Source of the DNA: Methylophaga thiooxydans DMS010
GTDB taxonomy: Bacteria; Pseudomonadota; Gammaproteobacteria; Nitrosococcales; Methylophagaceae
Assembly: GCF_000156355.1 (NCBI RefSeq)
Contig: NZ_GG657889.1
Location: 93,413-157,412 of the forward strand
Length of the DNA: 64,000 bases
Direction of reading: 5' to 3'
The position numbers and the translations under genes are program-made. Shown here piece after piece: positions 47,409 to 58,151 of the stretch. Position 1 is the first letter of the stretch. Every line of letters begins with the position of its first letter. Below the pieces are notes generated by a model. It made no database searches and was not told where the DNA came from. It saw nothing but the letters and a program-made list of their open reading frames with translations.

Positions 47409-49349
47409 TTAAGGTGTTTTAGGCTTAATTGCAGGCATACGTTCTGACAACGGTTTGATTGACTGGTTGCGTTGACTATCGAAAATCGCGGCATAACTCA
47501 TTACCGTTTGCACATAGTGACGAGTTTCATTGAAAGGAATATTTTCAGCCCAGATATCGGCATCCAGCTTTTCTGAGGGTAGCCAGCGTGCCACACGATG
47601 TGGGCCGGCATTATAGGCTGCTGTCGCTAACACGGGGTTTTGCTGGTTTTCATCGTACATGCGGCGCAGATAAGCACTACCTAATTCAATATTACGTGCA
47701 GGTCGGTATAACTCGTCCAGTTGTTGGAGTGGCCGATTAATCAGTTTGGAGATGAGTCGCCCCGTTGCCGGCATTAGCTGCATTAAGCCCATTGCGCCAG
47801 CGTGAGAGCGTGCTGTTGGATTGAAAGCACTTTCTTGTCGGGCAATTGCCAGTACCCAAGACGGATCCAACCCATTTGTTTTTCCGGCTTGACGGATTTC
47901 AGTATCAAAGATTACTGGAAAACGCAGATCAAGCGCATCCCAGTACTGAGCTTTGCCTAAAAAGGCGATAGTTTGATTATGCCAGCCCCATTGATGGGTT
48001 AGTGTCGCTATCATCTGTAATTCACGAGCAGTACGAGTTTGACTGAGATGATAGGCCTCGCGCCTTGCTTCCAGCAGCATATCTTGCAGATAAAATTCGT
48101 GTAAGCGTTGAATCGCCGGTTGTTGCTTTAATGCTGCCATGTCTTGTTCGCTAATGGCTATTGGCCGGTGATTCATTTTATAGGGTTGTGTCAGATGATC
48201 TGAAGCGAGAAAAGAGTAATAGTCTCGCTCACCGAGAATGGCGGCAAAGGTCTGATTGGCAGCAGATTGTTCACCCAAACCAGCTTGGCTGCGTCCGAGC
48301 CAATACTGCCAACGGGTTGAGCCTAACTCATCAATATTCATCTGATTAATGGCTTTCTTAGCTGCACGCCAGTCTTTTTGCCATATGGCTGCACGTGCCT
48401 GCCATTCACCACCCGGTATATTGCCAAAGTAGATCAGGGCTTTATCATCACGATTGAGCGCAGCCCAGGTTCCGATTGCTTTGCGTGCGGTGATTTTGTC
48501 ATGTTCACTGAATTGGTAATGATCTCGGACACGGAGCCATTGACTGTAGGCTTGTTCCGGTGAACGTTTCGCTAATCTTTGCAAACCATGAATGATGATT
48601 TCTCGGGATAGGGCTTCATCGCTGGCCAGCGATACCTGATTACGATCTGCTGGAGCCTTTGCCGGTAACTGTTTAAGCCATGTCAGTGGATTGTCATGAA
48701 TGGCTTTCCAGCGTTCTACCCACGCTTTATCTTGAGTCGCTGTATTAGTTGATTTAGCAAGGTAACTGGCAATAGAAAATTGATTGTCCCGCAGAGCCAA
48801 CATCATGCGTTGGCGACGAAGATCGTCGGTTAATAAGCCTTGCTGCATCCAACTAGCAAAAACCGGATCACAGGCTTTGTGTTGAGAGTACGGTACTAAC
48901 CACATAGCTGGCGTCAGTTTATATGCCTGTTGTTTCTGCCCCGTCGCCAGTAAGGCTTGTAGTTGATAACAGGCACGCTCATCCGATTGAGGTGACTGAT
49001 AAAAACGCAGGTATTCTGTCCAGCGCTTTTGATGTGCCAGTCTGTCTAGCCAGGCGTTTCTGAGTCTGTCGGCATAGAATGTTCCATCCTGCTCATCAAG
49101 AAAAACTTGTATAGTTTGGGGGGAAACCTGACCGAGCCGGTGTCGCAGAAACAGATACTGCAGATAGGGTTGCAAAGGATAGTCATCCAGTTGCTGCAAC
49201 TGCTGTTGATAGAGGTTTAATTGATTCGTTTGCAGCGCTTTTTTTGTTTGCTGAAAGAGCTGGCGCTGTTTCTCCAATTGTGGATTTGCCACTGCCTGCG
49301 ACAGAGGCAGCCATAGCAAACAAAACAGCAATGTTTTTATCAAGTGCAT
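47409..49349 (-). CDS. slt: Soluble lytic murein transglycosylase (Slt70-like)
   Basis: The 646-residue periplasmic enzyme cleaves peptidoglycan glycan strands to anhydro-muropeptides. From MHLIKTLLFC the signal peptide ends near SQAVA (residue 20); the ORF opens 6 codons earlier. A long superhelical U/L domain precedes the catalytic SLT domain near 480-620, with ARQESAFNPTARSHAGAMGLMQLMPATGR (catalytic Glu in QES) and TAAYNAGPHRVARWLP. It is the same strand and just downstream of the chp cluster. Confidence 0.93.
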   Translation of the reverse strand: MHLIKTLLFCLLWLPLSQAVANPQLEKQRQLFQQTKKALQTNQLNLYQQQLQQLDDYPLQPYLQYLFLRHRLGQVSPQTIQVFLDEQDGTFYADRLRNAWLDRLAHQKRWTEYLRFYQSPQSDERACYQLQALLATGQKQQAYKLTPAMWLVPYSQHKACDPVFASWMQQGLLTDDLRRQRMMLALRDNQFSIASYLAKSTNTATQDKAWVERWKAIHDNPLTWLKQLPAKAPADRNQVSLASDEALSREIIIHGLQRLAKRSPEQAYSQWLRVRDHYQFSEHDKITARKAIGTWAALNRDDKALIYFGNIPGGEWQARAAIWQKDWRAAKKAINQMNIDELGSTRWQYWLGRSQAGLGEQSAANQTFAAILGERDYYSFLASDHLTQPYKMNHRPIAISEQDMAALKQQPAIQRLHEFYLQDMLLEARREAYHLSQTRTARELQMIATLTHQWGWHNQTIAFLGKAQYWDALDLRFPVIFDTEIRQAGKTNGLDPSWVLAIARQESAFNPTARSHAGAMGLMQLMPATGRLISKLINRPLQQLDELYRPARNIELGSAYLRRMYDENQQNPVLATAAYNAGPHRVARWLPSEKLDADIWAENIPFNETRHYVQTVMSYAAIFDSQRNQSIKPLSERMPAIKPKTP

Positions 49350-49385
49350 GGCGCTATGGTAAACCATAACGAGGGGAAAGATCAG

Positions 49386-49847
49386 CTACTGTTTTTGTGA
49401 CTCGATAGCCATTTCGAGCTGATCCAAATCAGGGATAAAAGCGATTTTATTTCCGATTCTAATCTGGCAATGGAGATAGGCAGATTTGTTGGCATCATGC
49501 GAGAGCTGTAAGGCCGCTTGATTCAGCGTTATCAACTGTGGTGAGCCCGTACAAGGAATAGCATAAAACTCGATCTCCGTTGCGGTGTTGATACTGTTAA
49601 TGATGCACAGTTTATTGCCTGATGCAGCAGCATCTGTACCTGCCTGTAGTATATCTTCCAGATGAATGATGGGTAATGACTGTTCGCGCCAGATGACATA
49701 GCCTAGCCAATTTTCGGGACTGGGGGTATTAAGATCAATGCCTGTTCTGGGTATGACTTCAGCAATAGTGCTGTTAGGCAGCAAGAGATAATGCTCCTGT
49801 AACGGAATCAACATGCAATGAATAAATTGTGCTTGCTTGCTTGCCAT
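49386..49847 (-). CDS. chpC: CheW-like adaptor, ChpC-type
   Basis: The 153-residue protein is a single CheW-like domain: CMLIPLQEHYLLLPNSTIAEVI at the N-terminus and WREQSLPIIHLEDIL. It is the second CheW-type gene of the cluster and sits after chpA, as chpC does in Pseudomonas aeruginosa. It probably couples an alternative receptor to ChpA. It begins 12 bases after chpA. Confidence 0.85.
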   Translation of the reverse strand: MASKQAQFIHCMLIPLQEHYLLLPNSTIAEVIPRTGIDLNTPSPENWLGYVIWREQSLPIIHLEDILQAGTDAAASGNKLCIINSINTATEIEFYAIPCTGSPQLITLNQAALQLSHDANKSAYLHCQIRIGNKIAFIPDLDQLEMAIESQKQ

Positions 49848-49859
49848 TGGTGTCCCTTA

Positions 49860-52800
49860 TTATGCGTCTTGTTGTTGAAACATGTCGTTACCGAGTAAGC
49901 GCTTCATGGTCTCAACCAGTTCATTTTCCTGATAAGGTTTACCAAGGTATGCATTGACACCGATGCCCATGGCTCGATCTCGGTGCTTACTTCCGGTTCT
50001 GGAAGTGATCATGATGATGGGTAAATGGTGGAACCCAGAGTCGTTTCGCACAATGGAGGCGAATTCAAAACCATCCATACGAGGCATTTCAACGTCAAGC
50101 AGAATGATATCGGGCGTTTGTTCATGAAGCTGTGATAACGCATCGACACCATCACGCGCTGTTAATACCTCAAATCCTAAACGTTTGAGCAAATTACCTG
50201 AGGCTTTTCGCATAGTAATCGAGTCATCAACTACCATCGCAACAGGTGAGCGAGCCTGAATTTTCTCGAGTTCTCTTTCGAGGTTGGCAGCATGGTTGCT
50301 ATCAAGTTGACCTGACTGACTGGTTTCTATCAGCGTGGGGATATCCAGGATGAAAACAACACGTCCATCACCTAGTATGGTCGCGCCATTAATGGCGGTA
50401 ATATGGCTCAGTTGTTGACCAATAGACTTGAGCACAATCTCACGATTGCTAACGATGGCATCGACTAGTAAAGCAACTCGCATGTCACCAGAGCGGAAAA
50501 GCAGCAATGGTAACTGTTGTTTAGGGTTATCAGGCAAAGTTAGTGGTTTGTCCAACAATGAGCTGAGTGAACGGAAATCATAGTGTTCACCGTTGAACTC
50601 ATAATGTGGTTGATTGGAGTCAAGCAAGCGCTTTATATCATGGACGCTGATTCGTTCACCGGCATTCACACTACCTAAAGGCACCGCGTATTGTTCATCT
50701 TGCACACGCACAAGTAATGCCTGAATAACGGATAAGGTCATTGGCATGCGAATAACAAATGTTGTGCCTTCCCCAGGTTGTGACTGAATACTGAGGCGAC
50801 CTTTCAGGCTACGGATCTCATTATTGACTACGTCCATGCCGACACCACGGCCAGAAAGCTGAGACACATTGTCAGCGGTACTGAAACCGGACGTGAGAAT
50901 TAATTGGATCAATTCATCTTCGGTGGGCGTACTATCTAACTGAATCAAGTTAAGACTCAGTGCTTTCTCACGGATTTTATCGACATCAAGACCCTGACCG
51001 TCATCACTAAGCGTCATGACCATTTCTGAGCCTTCGCGCTCAATACGTAGGTTTAGCTGACCATTGTCAGGTTTACCTGCAGCAAGGCGGGTGTCCGGAT
51101 CTTCAATACCATGAGCAATCGCATTTCTAAGTAGATGCTCAACGGGAGCGACCAAACGATCTAAAATCGTTCTATCGAGTTCTAGTTCATCGCCAACGCT
51201 GATTAAATCAGCTTTTTTACCGAGTTCGGCTGAGGTTTGTCTGACAATGCGTTCTAGTCGAGGAATAACACCGCTAAAGGGCAGAAGGCGGGTATTCATC
51301 AGGCCTTCCTGCAAATCCGTATTGAGTCGTGATTGTTGCAACAAAATAGTATCGGTTTCTTTAACCAAGGTATCCATAGAACGACTGATGTCGTTCAAGT
51401 CGATGACACTCTCGGTCAGACCACGCGATAATTGCTGAATCATTGAGAAGCGATCCAATTCTAATGGATCGAAGTCGGAATCATTTTTCAGTTTCTCATC
51501 TTCATAACGGAACAGGATCTGTGTTTCAGTCTCGATCTCTAGCTTACGTAGTTGGTCATGAAGACGTGCTACGGTTTCTTCCATTTCATGCAATTGCTGT
51601 CGCATTGCTGAATGTTGCTGTGTCACACGGTCGCGAGATATACTGACTTCGCCGGCGAAATTGGTGAGGTAATCTAGCAAATCTGCACGGACACGAACTT
51701 GTTCAACATGAGTTGGGGCACTTTTCGCCAAAAATTGCTCTATTTCTGGCAGGACATGGGACGCTGTGTCTGTTTGTTGCTGTTCTGATACTGAGCGCTC
51801 ATCAAGCTGAAGGTCCTCACCCGCTATTAGCATGCTGATTTCAGCAATAAGTGATAAAGCGGTGGTGATAGCTGTTCTGGCTTTGAGTTGCTCTTGCATC
51901 TCAGTCAGCTTGTCCTGACAGCGGAGCAGTAAGTCAAAAAAGTCCTCATCAGCACTACGCTTACGATCGCAGACTGCTAGAACCAGAGTTTCTGTCTGGT
52001 GAGTCAGATCCGCCATGGGGGTAATCCCCGCTAGGCGTGCGCCACCTTTTAAGGTATGCAAGTCACGTTGTAATTGTTGCGAATCATATTCACTTTGTTG
52101 ACTAGCGTTCCAATCTTTAACCGCTTTGCCACTGGAAGTAAGTAGTTCCTCGGCTTCTTCAGTAAAGGCCTCAAGCAGATCGGGATCCAGATCAGATGGT
52201 AGCTCAAAATCGGTTTCATCAATATCGATTAGTGCTGTCGGTGAATGCTCGGTTATAACCTCTGACGCTGGTGAGTCGATTTCAACACGTTGTTGGAGGA
52301 ACTGCTCCACTTGATCTAAGAAGTTTTGTTCTGCGGAGAGAGGTTTGTTCTGTAGCAGTGACTCAATATGTTCGTTAAGTTGCTCGTAGCCCTTCTCCAG
52401 CAGATCATTTAAGCCATTATCCTGCGGTTGGCTTTGTTGAATGAGCTTGTTGAGTCCAGCATAGATATCAGCAATGACTGACTGCTTAGCGTGAGTGGCA
52501 GTATCCTGCAATTTGGTCAGGGTGGTACTTAACGCTTCTAGGTTTTCTTGATCATTTGGCTGTTGCTGCCAATGAGATAATTGGCCAGTGTATTCATCTA
52601 ACAGTTCATCCGTCTCTTCGAGTAATACAACTAAAAACTCGGGATCGATAACAGGCGCTGATACCGTTTCTACCTGAGCGGGTGTGAGCTGGAAAATGAT
52701 GTCGGACAACTCACGAATATCAGGCTCTTCCGCTTTTTCAGTCAGACTTAACAGTATTTGCTCTAGCCCGTTGACCGTTGTTTCAAGTAAGCGCATCTGT

Positions 52801-55800
52801 TCAGCATCAAGCACCACATCGTATGAATGCAGACGCTTTATTGCTTGGTCCAGATCAGTCGCAATCAAGCCCATGGGCTTGATGCCTGCGACATTGGCAC
52901 ACCCTTTTAGTGAGTGCACGGCACGCAAAAAGGTTTTATCAATTTGACGTGAGAAAGCAATATCTTTCAGACCTTGTTTAAGCGCGGCAATATGTTGCTC
53001 AGCTTCGCTGATAAAAATCTGCTGTAACTCATCTTCCTCAGCCAGCTCGGGTTCATGTAAGCCTGTTCGAGTGGCAAGGTATCTATCCACTGACGTTGGT
53101 GTTTGGGCTTGGCGGGCTTTATCAAGCAGATAGCGATCAACAGAGCTAAAGTTGACGGCTGGAATCTGCGAGGCTGGTTCAGCTACATTATTTTCTGTTG
53201 TTTGGTGGTTAGCAGCCTGTGTTCTCAGGTATCGCTCGACACCGGTTTCATCAGCCAAACGTTGAATGTAGGCTTCTACTTTGGTGAGCTTGTTCGATAG
53301 TGAAGCCTGAGGGGCGCTCTTAGCGGTACTATCTTCTTCTGTTAAGCGACGAATATAAGCTTCTACGCTGGTCAGCGCGGCTTCTTCTGAGCGGGTTAAT
53401 TCAGCTTCATTATTGCCGCTTTCCATTTCCTTCTGACGTCGAATGTATAGTTCAACTTTTGTCAGAACATCTGTTTCAATTGCAAACCTACCGTGATCTG
53501 TTGGTTCATGTTCACTGGCATCAATGATGAGTGTTTCATCATTTGTGTATTGAGATAGATCAAATTCAACATCACGATCAAGCTCGTTATCAACGGCACT
53601 ATCAGTAATATGTGGTTCTGGAGTTGAGGTTGCTACCGTTTCAACATTGGGTGAGTCAGGGTTGAGACACTGCTGTTGAAGTGCTAGTAATGCTTCGACC
53701 TCCGCTGTTGTCTCCATGTTCGCTTGAGTGAAACGTGCAAGGAGTGATGGCACAAGTTGCTGCGACTGCGTTGCCAGCGCTTTAACCTGATCTGAATCTG
53801 GACGGGTACCATCAATAACATGGTTGAGTGTCTGTTCAACTGCCCAAGCTAACTCACCGATAACGGTGGCGCCAGCCATGCGGCCACTCCCCTTGAGGGT
53901 ATGAAAATAACGCCGGATATCGGCTAAAGCAGCCTGGTCATTATTGGTAATCCATTGCGGCATTAAGCCGTCTAATTCGGTAAGTACTTCATTGGCTTCT
54001 TCGATAAAGATTGTGGCAATTTCTTCATCGATCCCATCAGCAAACTGCCAGTCTTTTTCAGCCGGCATAACACTGGCTGTTGAGTCAGACGCTATGCCTG
54101 AAAATGTCTCTGTACTGGTATCTTCTAACGTTTCAACGACATCAGTTTCGACTGCGTCAGGTTCCGCGGTAGAGCTTTCGAACAGTATCGGCCCGTCATC
54201 ACTGCTTAGTAACGAATCCAGTTCAGCCAAGGCCAGATCTTCTTCCGGCTCAAATGATGAGGCTGAGAGTGGATCTGCCACATCGATCATCGTTTCTGAC
54301 TCTACATCGGCGGAGTCATAGCTATCGAGTTTATTTGAGGCATCGACTAAGTAGTCACTTTCAGCATGGCCGTGTTGCTTTATACCTTCCATGTAGATAT
54401 CACAGCAGGCAAGAATATCGGCAAGACGGTTTAACTTCGCGGGTGTGAACGCCTCGTTGCTTTGACTTTGCTGTGCCATTTTGGCAGCCGTTTTATCGAT
54501 AATCTCAGCCGCTTCCGGGTAGTTGAGCATGTTCATGCTGCCGGCAATCAGTTTAAGTTGTTCTTCACTATCACCTAAGCCATCCGGGTAACGGCCTGAT
54601 TGGCTCATTAAAGTAAGCGCTTCTTTGATGTTTGCCATTTCCAACAAACATTCATTTATCACTGTATGACGCAGCTGATCATTCACATTGGCTTGGGTTG
54701 ATGCCTGAATAAACATCTCGACTTTCAGCAACACGTCTGCCAGCTCAGTCAGTGTGACATCATCAGGTTTTTCATCGGCTTCGATGATCGATTCAAGTCG
54801 TTCTACTTGATGATGAAGTAAGTTGCTGGCCTCATATTCAGCGAGTAATGCTAGCGTATCTGTCATGCTTTGCAGTTGCTGGATGACCTCAATAAGGCTG
54901 TCTGCATTGAGATCGGGATCGCGCGTGTATTCGCTGATCTGCGCTTTTAAATCCTGCAATTGTTCTAGTAATGCCATATGCGCATCGCCCAGCGCATTGT
55001 CACTCATGCCGTAAATTTTCGGCTTGTTATCGTAAAAGTGGAGATTGAACGTGGTTTTTAGCAACGTGACATGCGGACCATGGCTGTCAGCTTTAGCAAT
55101 AACGAGTAGTAGACTAGTAACCAGTTCCGTTGGTAAGGCATTGAGTAATGCCGTTTCGTTTTGTTCGCTTTGTGTTTTGATCGGAACGACTAATTTACCC
55201 AGTAGTTGTTTCACCTCTGGAGTTGAGCTCAGGCCTTCTTGTTCAAGCGCTTCAATCAAGGTTTCTGCCGTCCACCAGAACAAGGTGGTTTTTTCTTCCA
55301 GACAAGTTAGACGCAGGTAATGCAACATACCGCGCATCTTTTGCAGGCTTTCTTTATCCTGCTGACGCAACCAATTGAGTAATAGAACTTGGAAAGCATG
55401 TCCCAATTTGGATTTTTCAATGGTGATAGTGGGCGCTTTGCGGTGTGGATTTGGCGTAATGCTGTCTGGTAGAGCGATACTAAGAACAGCTGTGAAGACA
55501 TCGCGCTCAGCTAATGGTGTATTGCCTGAGGTAATTCGCAATTCGTTAATACTGTCTAACAATGACAGCGGGTGGTCCTGAAAATCATTGCTCAGCAATT
55601 TCAGGTAATTAGGTAACAACAACAGCGCGCGAACTAGTGCATCTTGCACGCTATCACTGTCAGCAAACTTATTGTTTCGCAAGGCGGTGACAGTGTGTTG
55701 CATGGCATCAGTGAGCATGGCTGCGCCGGACATATTGATCATGTCAAGTGTGCCTTTGACCTGATACAGAGCCTCTGTGCAGTCAGACAAATTGTTGTCT

Positions 55801-55916
55801 TGCGCTTCGCCTTCAATGTAACTGTTCATGGCATTTAAGGCATGAGAAAGCGATTGCTGCAGTTCATCCTGAAGCCACATTAACGCGTTGTAATTGCCTT
55901 TTATCATCTGTGCCAT
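49860..55916 (-). CDS. chpA: Hybrid chemosensory histidine kinase ChpA with multiple Hpt domains
   Basis: This 2018-residue CheA-type kinase controls twitching motility. An N-terminal FimL-like region (degenerate YQVKG near 50) precedes Hpt domains with His672 (HTLKGSG), His1001 (HSLKGCA) and His1287 (HTLKGGA). The CheA dimerisation region is near 1420-1530. The ATPase has LLRNAIAHG near 1596, DDGQGLD and SGRGVGMD, and is followed by a CheW-like domain (about 1730-1870) and a C-terminal receiver with Asp1941. P. aeruginosa ChpA (about 2,470 residues) has more Hpt domains. A linker at about 815-950 repeats VxxYIxR/VxRYL motifs. Confidence 0.95.
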   Translation of the reverse strand: MAQMIKGNYNALMWLQDELQQSLSHALNAMNSYIEGEAQDNNLSDCTEALYQVKGTLDMINMSGAAMLTDAMQHTVTALRNNKFADSDSVQDALVRALLLLPNYLKLLSNDFQDHPLSLLDSINELRITSGNTPLAERDVFTAVLSIALPDSITPNPHRKAPTITIEKSKLGHAFQVLLLNWLRQQDKESLQKMRGMLHYLRLTCLEEKTTLFWWTAETLIEALEQEGLSSTPEVKQLLGKLVVPIKTQSEQNETALLNALPTELVTSLLLVIAKADSHGPHVTLLKTTFNLHFYDNKPKIYGMSDNALGDAHMALLEQLQDLKAQISEYTRDPDLNADSLIEVIQQLQSMTDTLALLAEYEASNLLHHQVERLESIIEADEKPDDVTLTELADVLLKVEMFIQASTQANVNDQLRHTVINECLLEMANIKEALTLMSQSGRYPDGLGDSEEQLKLIAGSMNMLNYPEAAEIIDKTAAKMAQQSQSNEAFTPAKLNRLADILACCDIYMEGIKQHGHAESDYLVDASNKLDSYDSADVESETMIDVADPLSASSFEPEEDLALAELDSLLSSDDGPILFESSTAEPDAVETDVVETLEDTSTETFSGIASDSTASVMPAEKDWQFADGIDEEIATIFIEEANEVLTELDGLMPQWITNNDQAALADIRRYFHTLKGSGRMAGATVIGELAWAVEQTLNHVIDGTRPDSDQVKALATQSQQLVPSLLARFTQANMETTAEVEALLALQQQCLNPDSPNVETVATSTPEPHITDSAVDNELDRDVEFDLSQYTNDETLIIDASEHEPTDHGRFAIETDVLTKVELYIRRQKEMESGNNEAELTRSEEAALTSVEAYIRRLTEEDSTAKSAPQASLSNKLTKVEAYIQRLADETGVERYLRTQAANHQTTENNVAEPASQIPAVNFSSVDRYLLDKARQAQTPTSVDRYLATRTGLHEPELAEEDELQQIFISEAEQHIAALKQGLKDIAFSRQIDKTFLRAVHSLKGCANVAGIKPMGLIATDLDQAIKRLHSYDVVLDAEQMRLLETTVNGLEQILLSLTEKAEEPDIRELSDIIFQLTPAQVETVSAPVIDPEFLVVLLEETDELLDEYTGQLSHWQQQPNDQENLEALSTTLTKLQDTATHAKQSVIADIYAGLNKLIQQSQPQDNGLNDLLEKGYEQLNEHIESLLQNKPLSAEQNFLDQVEQFLQQRVEIDSPASEVITEHSPTALIDIDETDFELPSDLDPDLLEAFTEEAEELLTSSGKAVKDWNASQQSEYDSQQLQRDLHTLKGGARLAGITPMADLTHQTETLVLAVCDRKRSADEDFFDLLLRCQDKLTEMQEQLKARTAITTALSLIAEISMLIAGEDLQLDERSVSEQQQTDTASHVLPEIEQFLAKSAPTHVEQVRVRADLLDYLTNFAGEVSISRDRVTQQHSAMRQQLHEMEETVARLHDQLRKLEIETETQILFRYEDEKLKNDSDFDPLELDRFSMIQQLSRGLTESVIDLNDISRSMDTLVKETDTILLQQSRLNTDLQEGLMNTRLLPFSGVIPRLERIVRQTSAELGKKADLISVGDELELDRTILDRLVAPVEHLLRNAIAHGIEDPDTRLAAGKPDNGQLNLRIEREGSEMVMTLSDDGQGLDVDKIREKALSLNLIQLDSTPTEDELIQLILTSGFSTADNVSQLSGRGVGMDVVNNEIRSLKGRLSIQSQPGEGTTFVIRMPMTLSVIQALLVRVQDEQYAVPLGSVNAGERISVHDIKRLLDSNQPHYEFNGEHYDFRSLSSLLDKPLTLPDNPKQQLPLLLFRSGDMRVALLVDAIVSNREIVLKSIGQQLSHITAINGATILGDGRVVFILDIPTLIETSQSGQLDSNHAANLERELEKIQARSPVAMVVDDSITMRKASGNLLKRLGFEVLTARDGVDALSQLHEQTPDIILLDVEMPRMDGFEFASIVRNDSGFHHLPIIMITSRTGSKHRDRAMGIGVNAYLGKPYQENELVETMKRLLGNDMFQQQDA

Positions 55917-55941
55917 ATCAGTTAATTTTCCTAGTAGTCAC

Positions 55942-57207
55942 CTAGTGAGGTAGCTTGAAGCCTGATACTGATTTACGTAATTCATTGGTTAACTCAAGTA
56001 AGCGACCGATAGCTGCCGCACTTTCGTTAGTACCGGTGGATGTTTGCATGGTGATTTCTTGAATCACGTTCATATTTTCTGAGGTTGTGACGGCTGCTGT
56101 CGCTTGCTGTTTGGCATTCGAGGTAATGTTGTTGATAAGCTCTGCTAATTGATGCGAGACCGCTTCAATCTGCTCAAGTGAAGCACCGGCATCTTGCGAT
56201 AGCTTGGCTCCGGCAACCACTTCAGTGGTACTTTGCTCCATTGAAGTAATCGCTTCACTGGTATCGCTTTGAATGGTTTTCACTAAGGCATCGATTTGGC
56301 GGGTCGCATTACTGGAGCGTTCAGCCAAACGTTGAACCTCATCGGCAACGACAGCAAAACCACGACCAGCTTCACCCGCCATGGCGGCCTGGATGGCCGC
56401 ATTCAAAGACAGAATATTCGTTTGCTCCGCGATATCATTGATAAGTTCAACGATATCGCCAATTTGTTGTGAACTCTCACCGAGCCGTTTGATCCGTTTG
56501 GATGTCTCCTGAATCTGCTCGCGAATGGTATCCATACCGTTGATAGCTTTTTTTACCGCACTATTACCTTGTACGGCGAGTGATACGGATTGCTTCGCTA
56601 CTTCAGAAGATTGCGAGGCATTATCTGATACTTGTTCGATGGAGCCTGCCATTTGCGTGATGGCGCTACTGACTTCGGTAATTTGTTGTGCTTGATGTTC
56701 GCTGGCATCAGTAAGATGCAACGCCGTGGCCTGTGTTTCCTGAGCCGCGGAAGCAACTTGCAGAGTAGTAGAGTTAATTTGTTCAACCAGACTACGCAAG
56801 GCATCGATGGTGTAGTTCACCGAGTCGGCAATCGCACCGGTAATGTCTTCGGTTACTGTGGCGCTGACGGTCAAGTCACCGTCAGCCAAGTCACCCATTT
56901 CATCCAGTAAGCGTAAGATCGCGTCTTGGTTATGGCGGTTTTGTAATTCCATATTATCCATGGCGCTTTTGAGCTTTTTGAGTGGTGCGTAGCTTAGACG
57001 TATAGCAATAATGAAACTCAAGACAAAGGCTACTGCAATAGCAATGAGCAGGTGTAATTGGTTATCGTAATAAGCTTGATATTGATCACTCGCCACAAGC
57101 CACAGCCCGCCCAGCGCAACGGTTACAAATAGCAGTAACAAAATCATGTTGAGCCAGTTACCCTTGCTCATCAGAGAAGAGAAAAATAGTTTGCTCGTTG
57201 AGTTCAT
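55942..57207 (-). CDS. pilJ: Methyl-accepting chemotaxis protein PilJ, short form
   Basis: The 421-residue receptor has two membrane helices (about 19-39 and 51-70) separated by only about a dozen residues, then a HAMP-like region and a full signalling domain with the hairpin tip [39 protein letters not shown]. aeruginosa PilJ is about 680 residues with a large periplasmic sensor that this protein lacks. It signals to ChpA through the PilI adaptor encoded 24 bases upstream. The missing sensor implies input at the membrane or from partners. Confidence 0.92.
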   Translation of the reverse strand: MNSTSKLFFSSLMSKGNWLNMILLLLFVTVALGGLWLVASDQYQAYYDNQLHLLIAIAVAFVLSFIIAIRLSYAPLKKLKSAMDNMELQNRHNQDAILRLLDEMGDLADGDLTVSATVTEDITGAIADSVNYTIDALRSLVEQINSTTLQVASAAQETQATALHLTDASEHQAQQITEVSSAITQMAGSIEQVSDNASQSSEVAKQSVSLAVQGNSAVKKAINGMDTIREQIQETSKRIKRLGESSQQIGDIVELINDIAEQTNILSLNAAIQAAMAGEAGRGFAVVADEVQRLAERSSNATRQIDALVKTIQSDTSEAITSMEQSTTEVVAGAKLSQDAGASLEQIEAVSHQLAELINNITSNAKQQATAAVTTSENMNVIQEITMQTSTGTNESAAAIGRLLELTNELRKSVSGFKLPH

Positions 57208-57231
57208 AAACCGTGTCCTGATATCGAAAAA

Positions 57232-57780
57232 TTATGCCGCGGCGTTCATAAAACGCGGATCGTTAATGAGTTTGTGAAAACTGAATACGTCCCAGCCTCT
57301 GTCTTGCTGAAAGACACTTCCGGTGAGATAAGGGGTTAGATTCACCGGTCGGCTGGAAGCAATCGGGCCGGGTTCTTGTTGAAAATGTTTGAGTCCAAAC
57401 ACTTCATCTACTAATACTCCTGTAGACAGGTCACTGTGGTTGATCACCATGACTCGGCTGCGTTTGGATACCTTGGAGGCTTTTCCGTGTAAGTACAGAT
57501 TGAGATCAAACACAGGGAGTAGTTCACCACGTAGATTGACGATGCCAAACACCCATGACTGAGCTTTAGGTACGGGGGTTACTTGTTCTGGTAAAGGAAA
57601 AACTTCGCGGGAATCACTGAGTGGAATAACGTAATGCTGTTCGCCGATGCGAAAGCCAATGGCTGTCCATGTTTCACCCATATCTTCCTGTTGTTCAAGC
57701 CCCGCCGCTTTTTGTTTACTGCGACGCTCCATATCTTGCAGGAGGCTAATGATGTCTTCGGGAGTCTGAATATCTGCCAT
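57232..57780 (-). CDS. pilI: Twitching motility CheW-type adaptor PilI
   Basis: The 182-residue protein is a CheW domain (WTAIGFRIGEQHYVIPLSDSREVFPLP, VFGIVNLRGELLPVFDLNLYL, VMVINHSDLSTGVLVDEVFGL) with an N-terminal helical extension. It couples PilJ to ChpA. It lies 2 bases after pilH and before pilJ, the conserved pilGHIJ order. Confidence 0.93.
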   Translation of the reverse strand: MADIQTPEDIISLLQDMERRSKQKAAGLEQQEDMGETWTAIGFRIGEQHYVIPLSDSREVFPLPEQVTPVPKAQSWVFGIVNLRGELLPVFDLNLYLHGKASKVSKRSRVMVINHSDLSTGVLVDEVFGLKHFQQEPGPIASSRPVNLTPYLTGSVFQQDRGWDVFSFHKLINDPRFMNAAA

Positions 57781-57782
57781 GT

Positions 57783-58148
57783 TCAGTCCTTAAGCAGAGC
57801 ATTGATTTGGTCAAAGAGTGCTTCTTCTGCAACAGGTTTGCCAAGGTAGCCTTTTGCGCCCTGACGTAGCCCCCACATTTTATCGGTTTCCTGATTTTTG
57901 GATGACACGATGATAATGGGGATATGACTGGTTTCTGAGGCTTTACTGAGTTTTCGGGTGGCTTGAAAACCATTCAGGTTTGGCATAACCACATCCATCA
58001 GAATTAAGTCTGGTTGTTGGCTGGTGGCTTTATCTACTGCTTGAATACCGTCTTCTGCAATCAAGACATCATGGCCGTTTTTCTCAAGCAGCTTCTGTAG
58101 AACATAAACCTCAGTAGGCGAGTCGTCGGCAATCAGAATAAGCGCCAT
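57783..58148 (-). CDS. pilH: Response regulator PilH
   Basis: The 121-residue single receiver domain has acidic pair DD (about 8-9), phospho-acceptor Asp in LILMDVVMPNLNGFQ (about 52), Ser/Thr in IIIVSSK and Lys in GKPVAEE. It has no output domain. In twitching systems PilH is linked to pilus retraction through PilT, or acts as a phosphate sink. It lies 3 bases after pilG. Confidence 0.93.
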   Translation of the reverse strand: MALILIADDSPTEVYVLQKLLEKNGHDVLIAEDGIQAVDKATSQQPDLILMDVVMPNLNGFQATRKLSKASETSHIPIIIVSSKNQETDKMWGLRQGAKGYLGKPVAEEALFDQINALLKD

Positions 58149-58151
58149 AAG

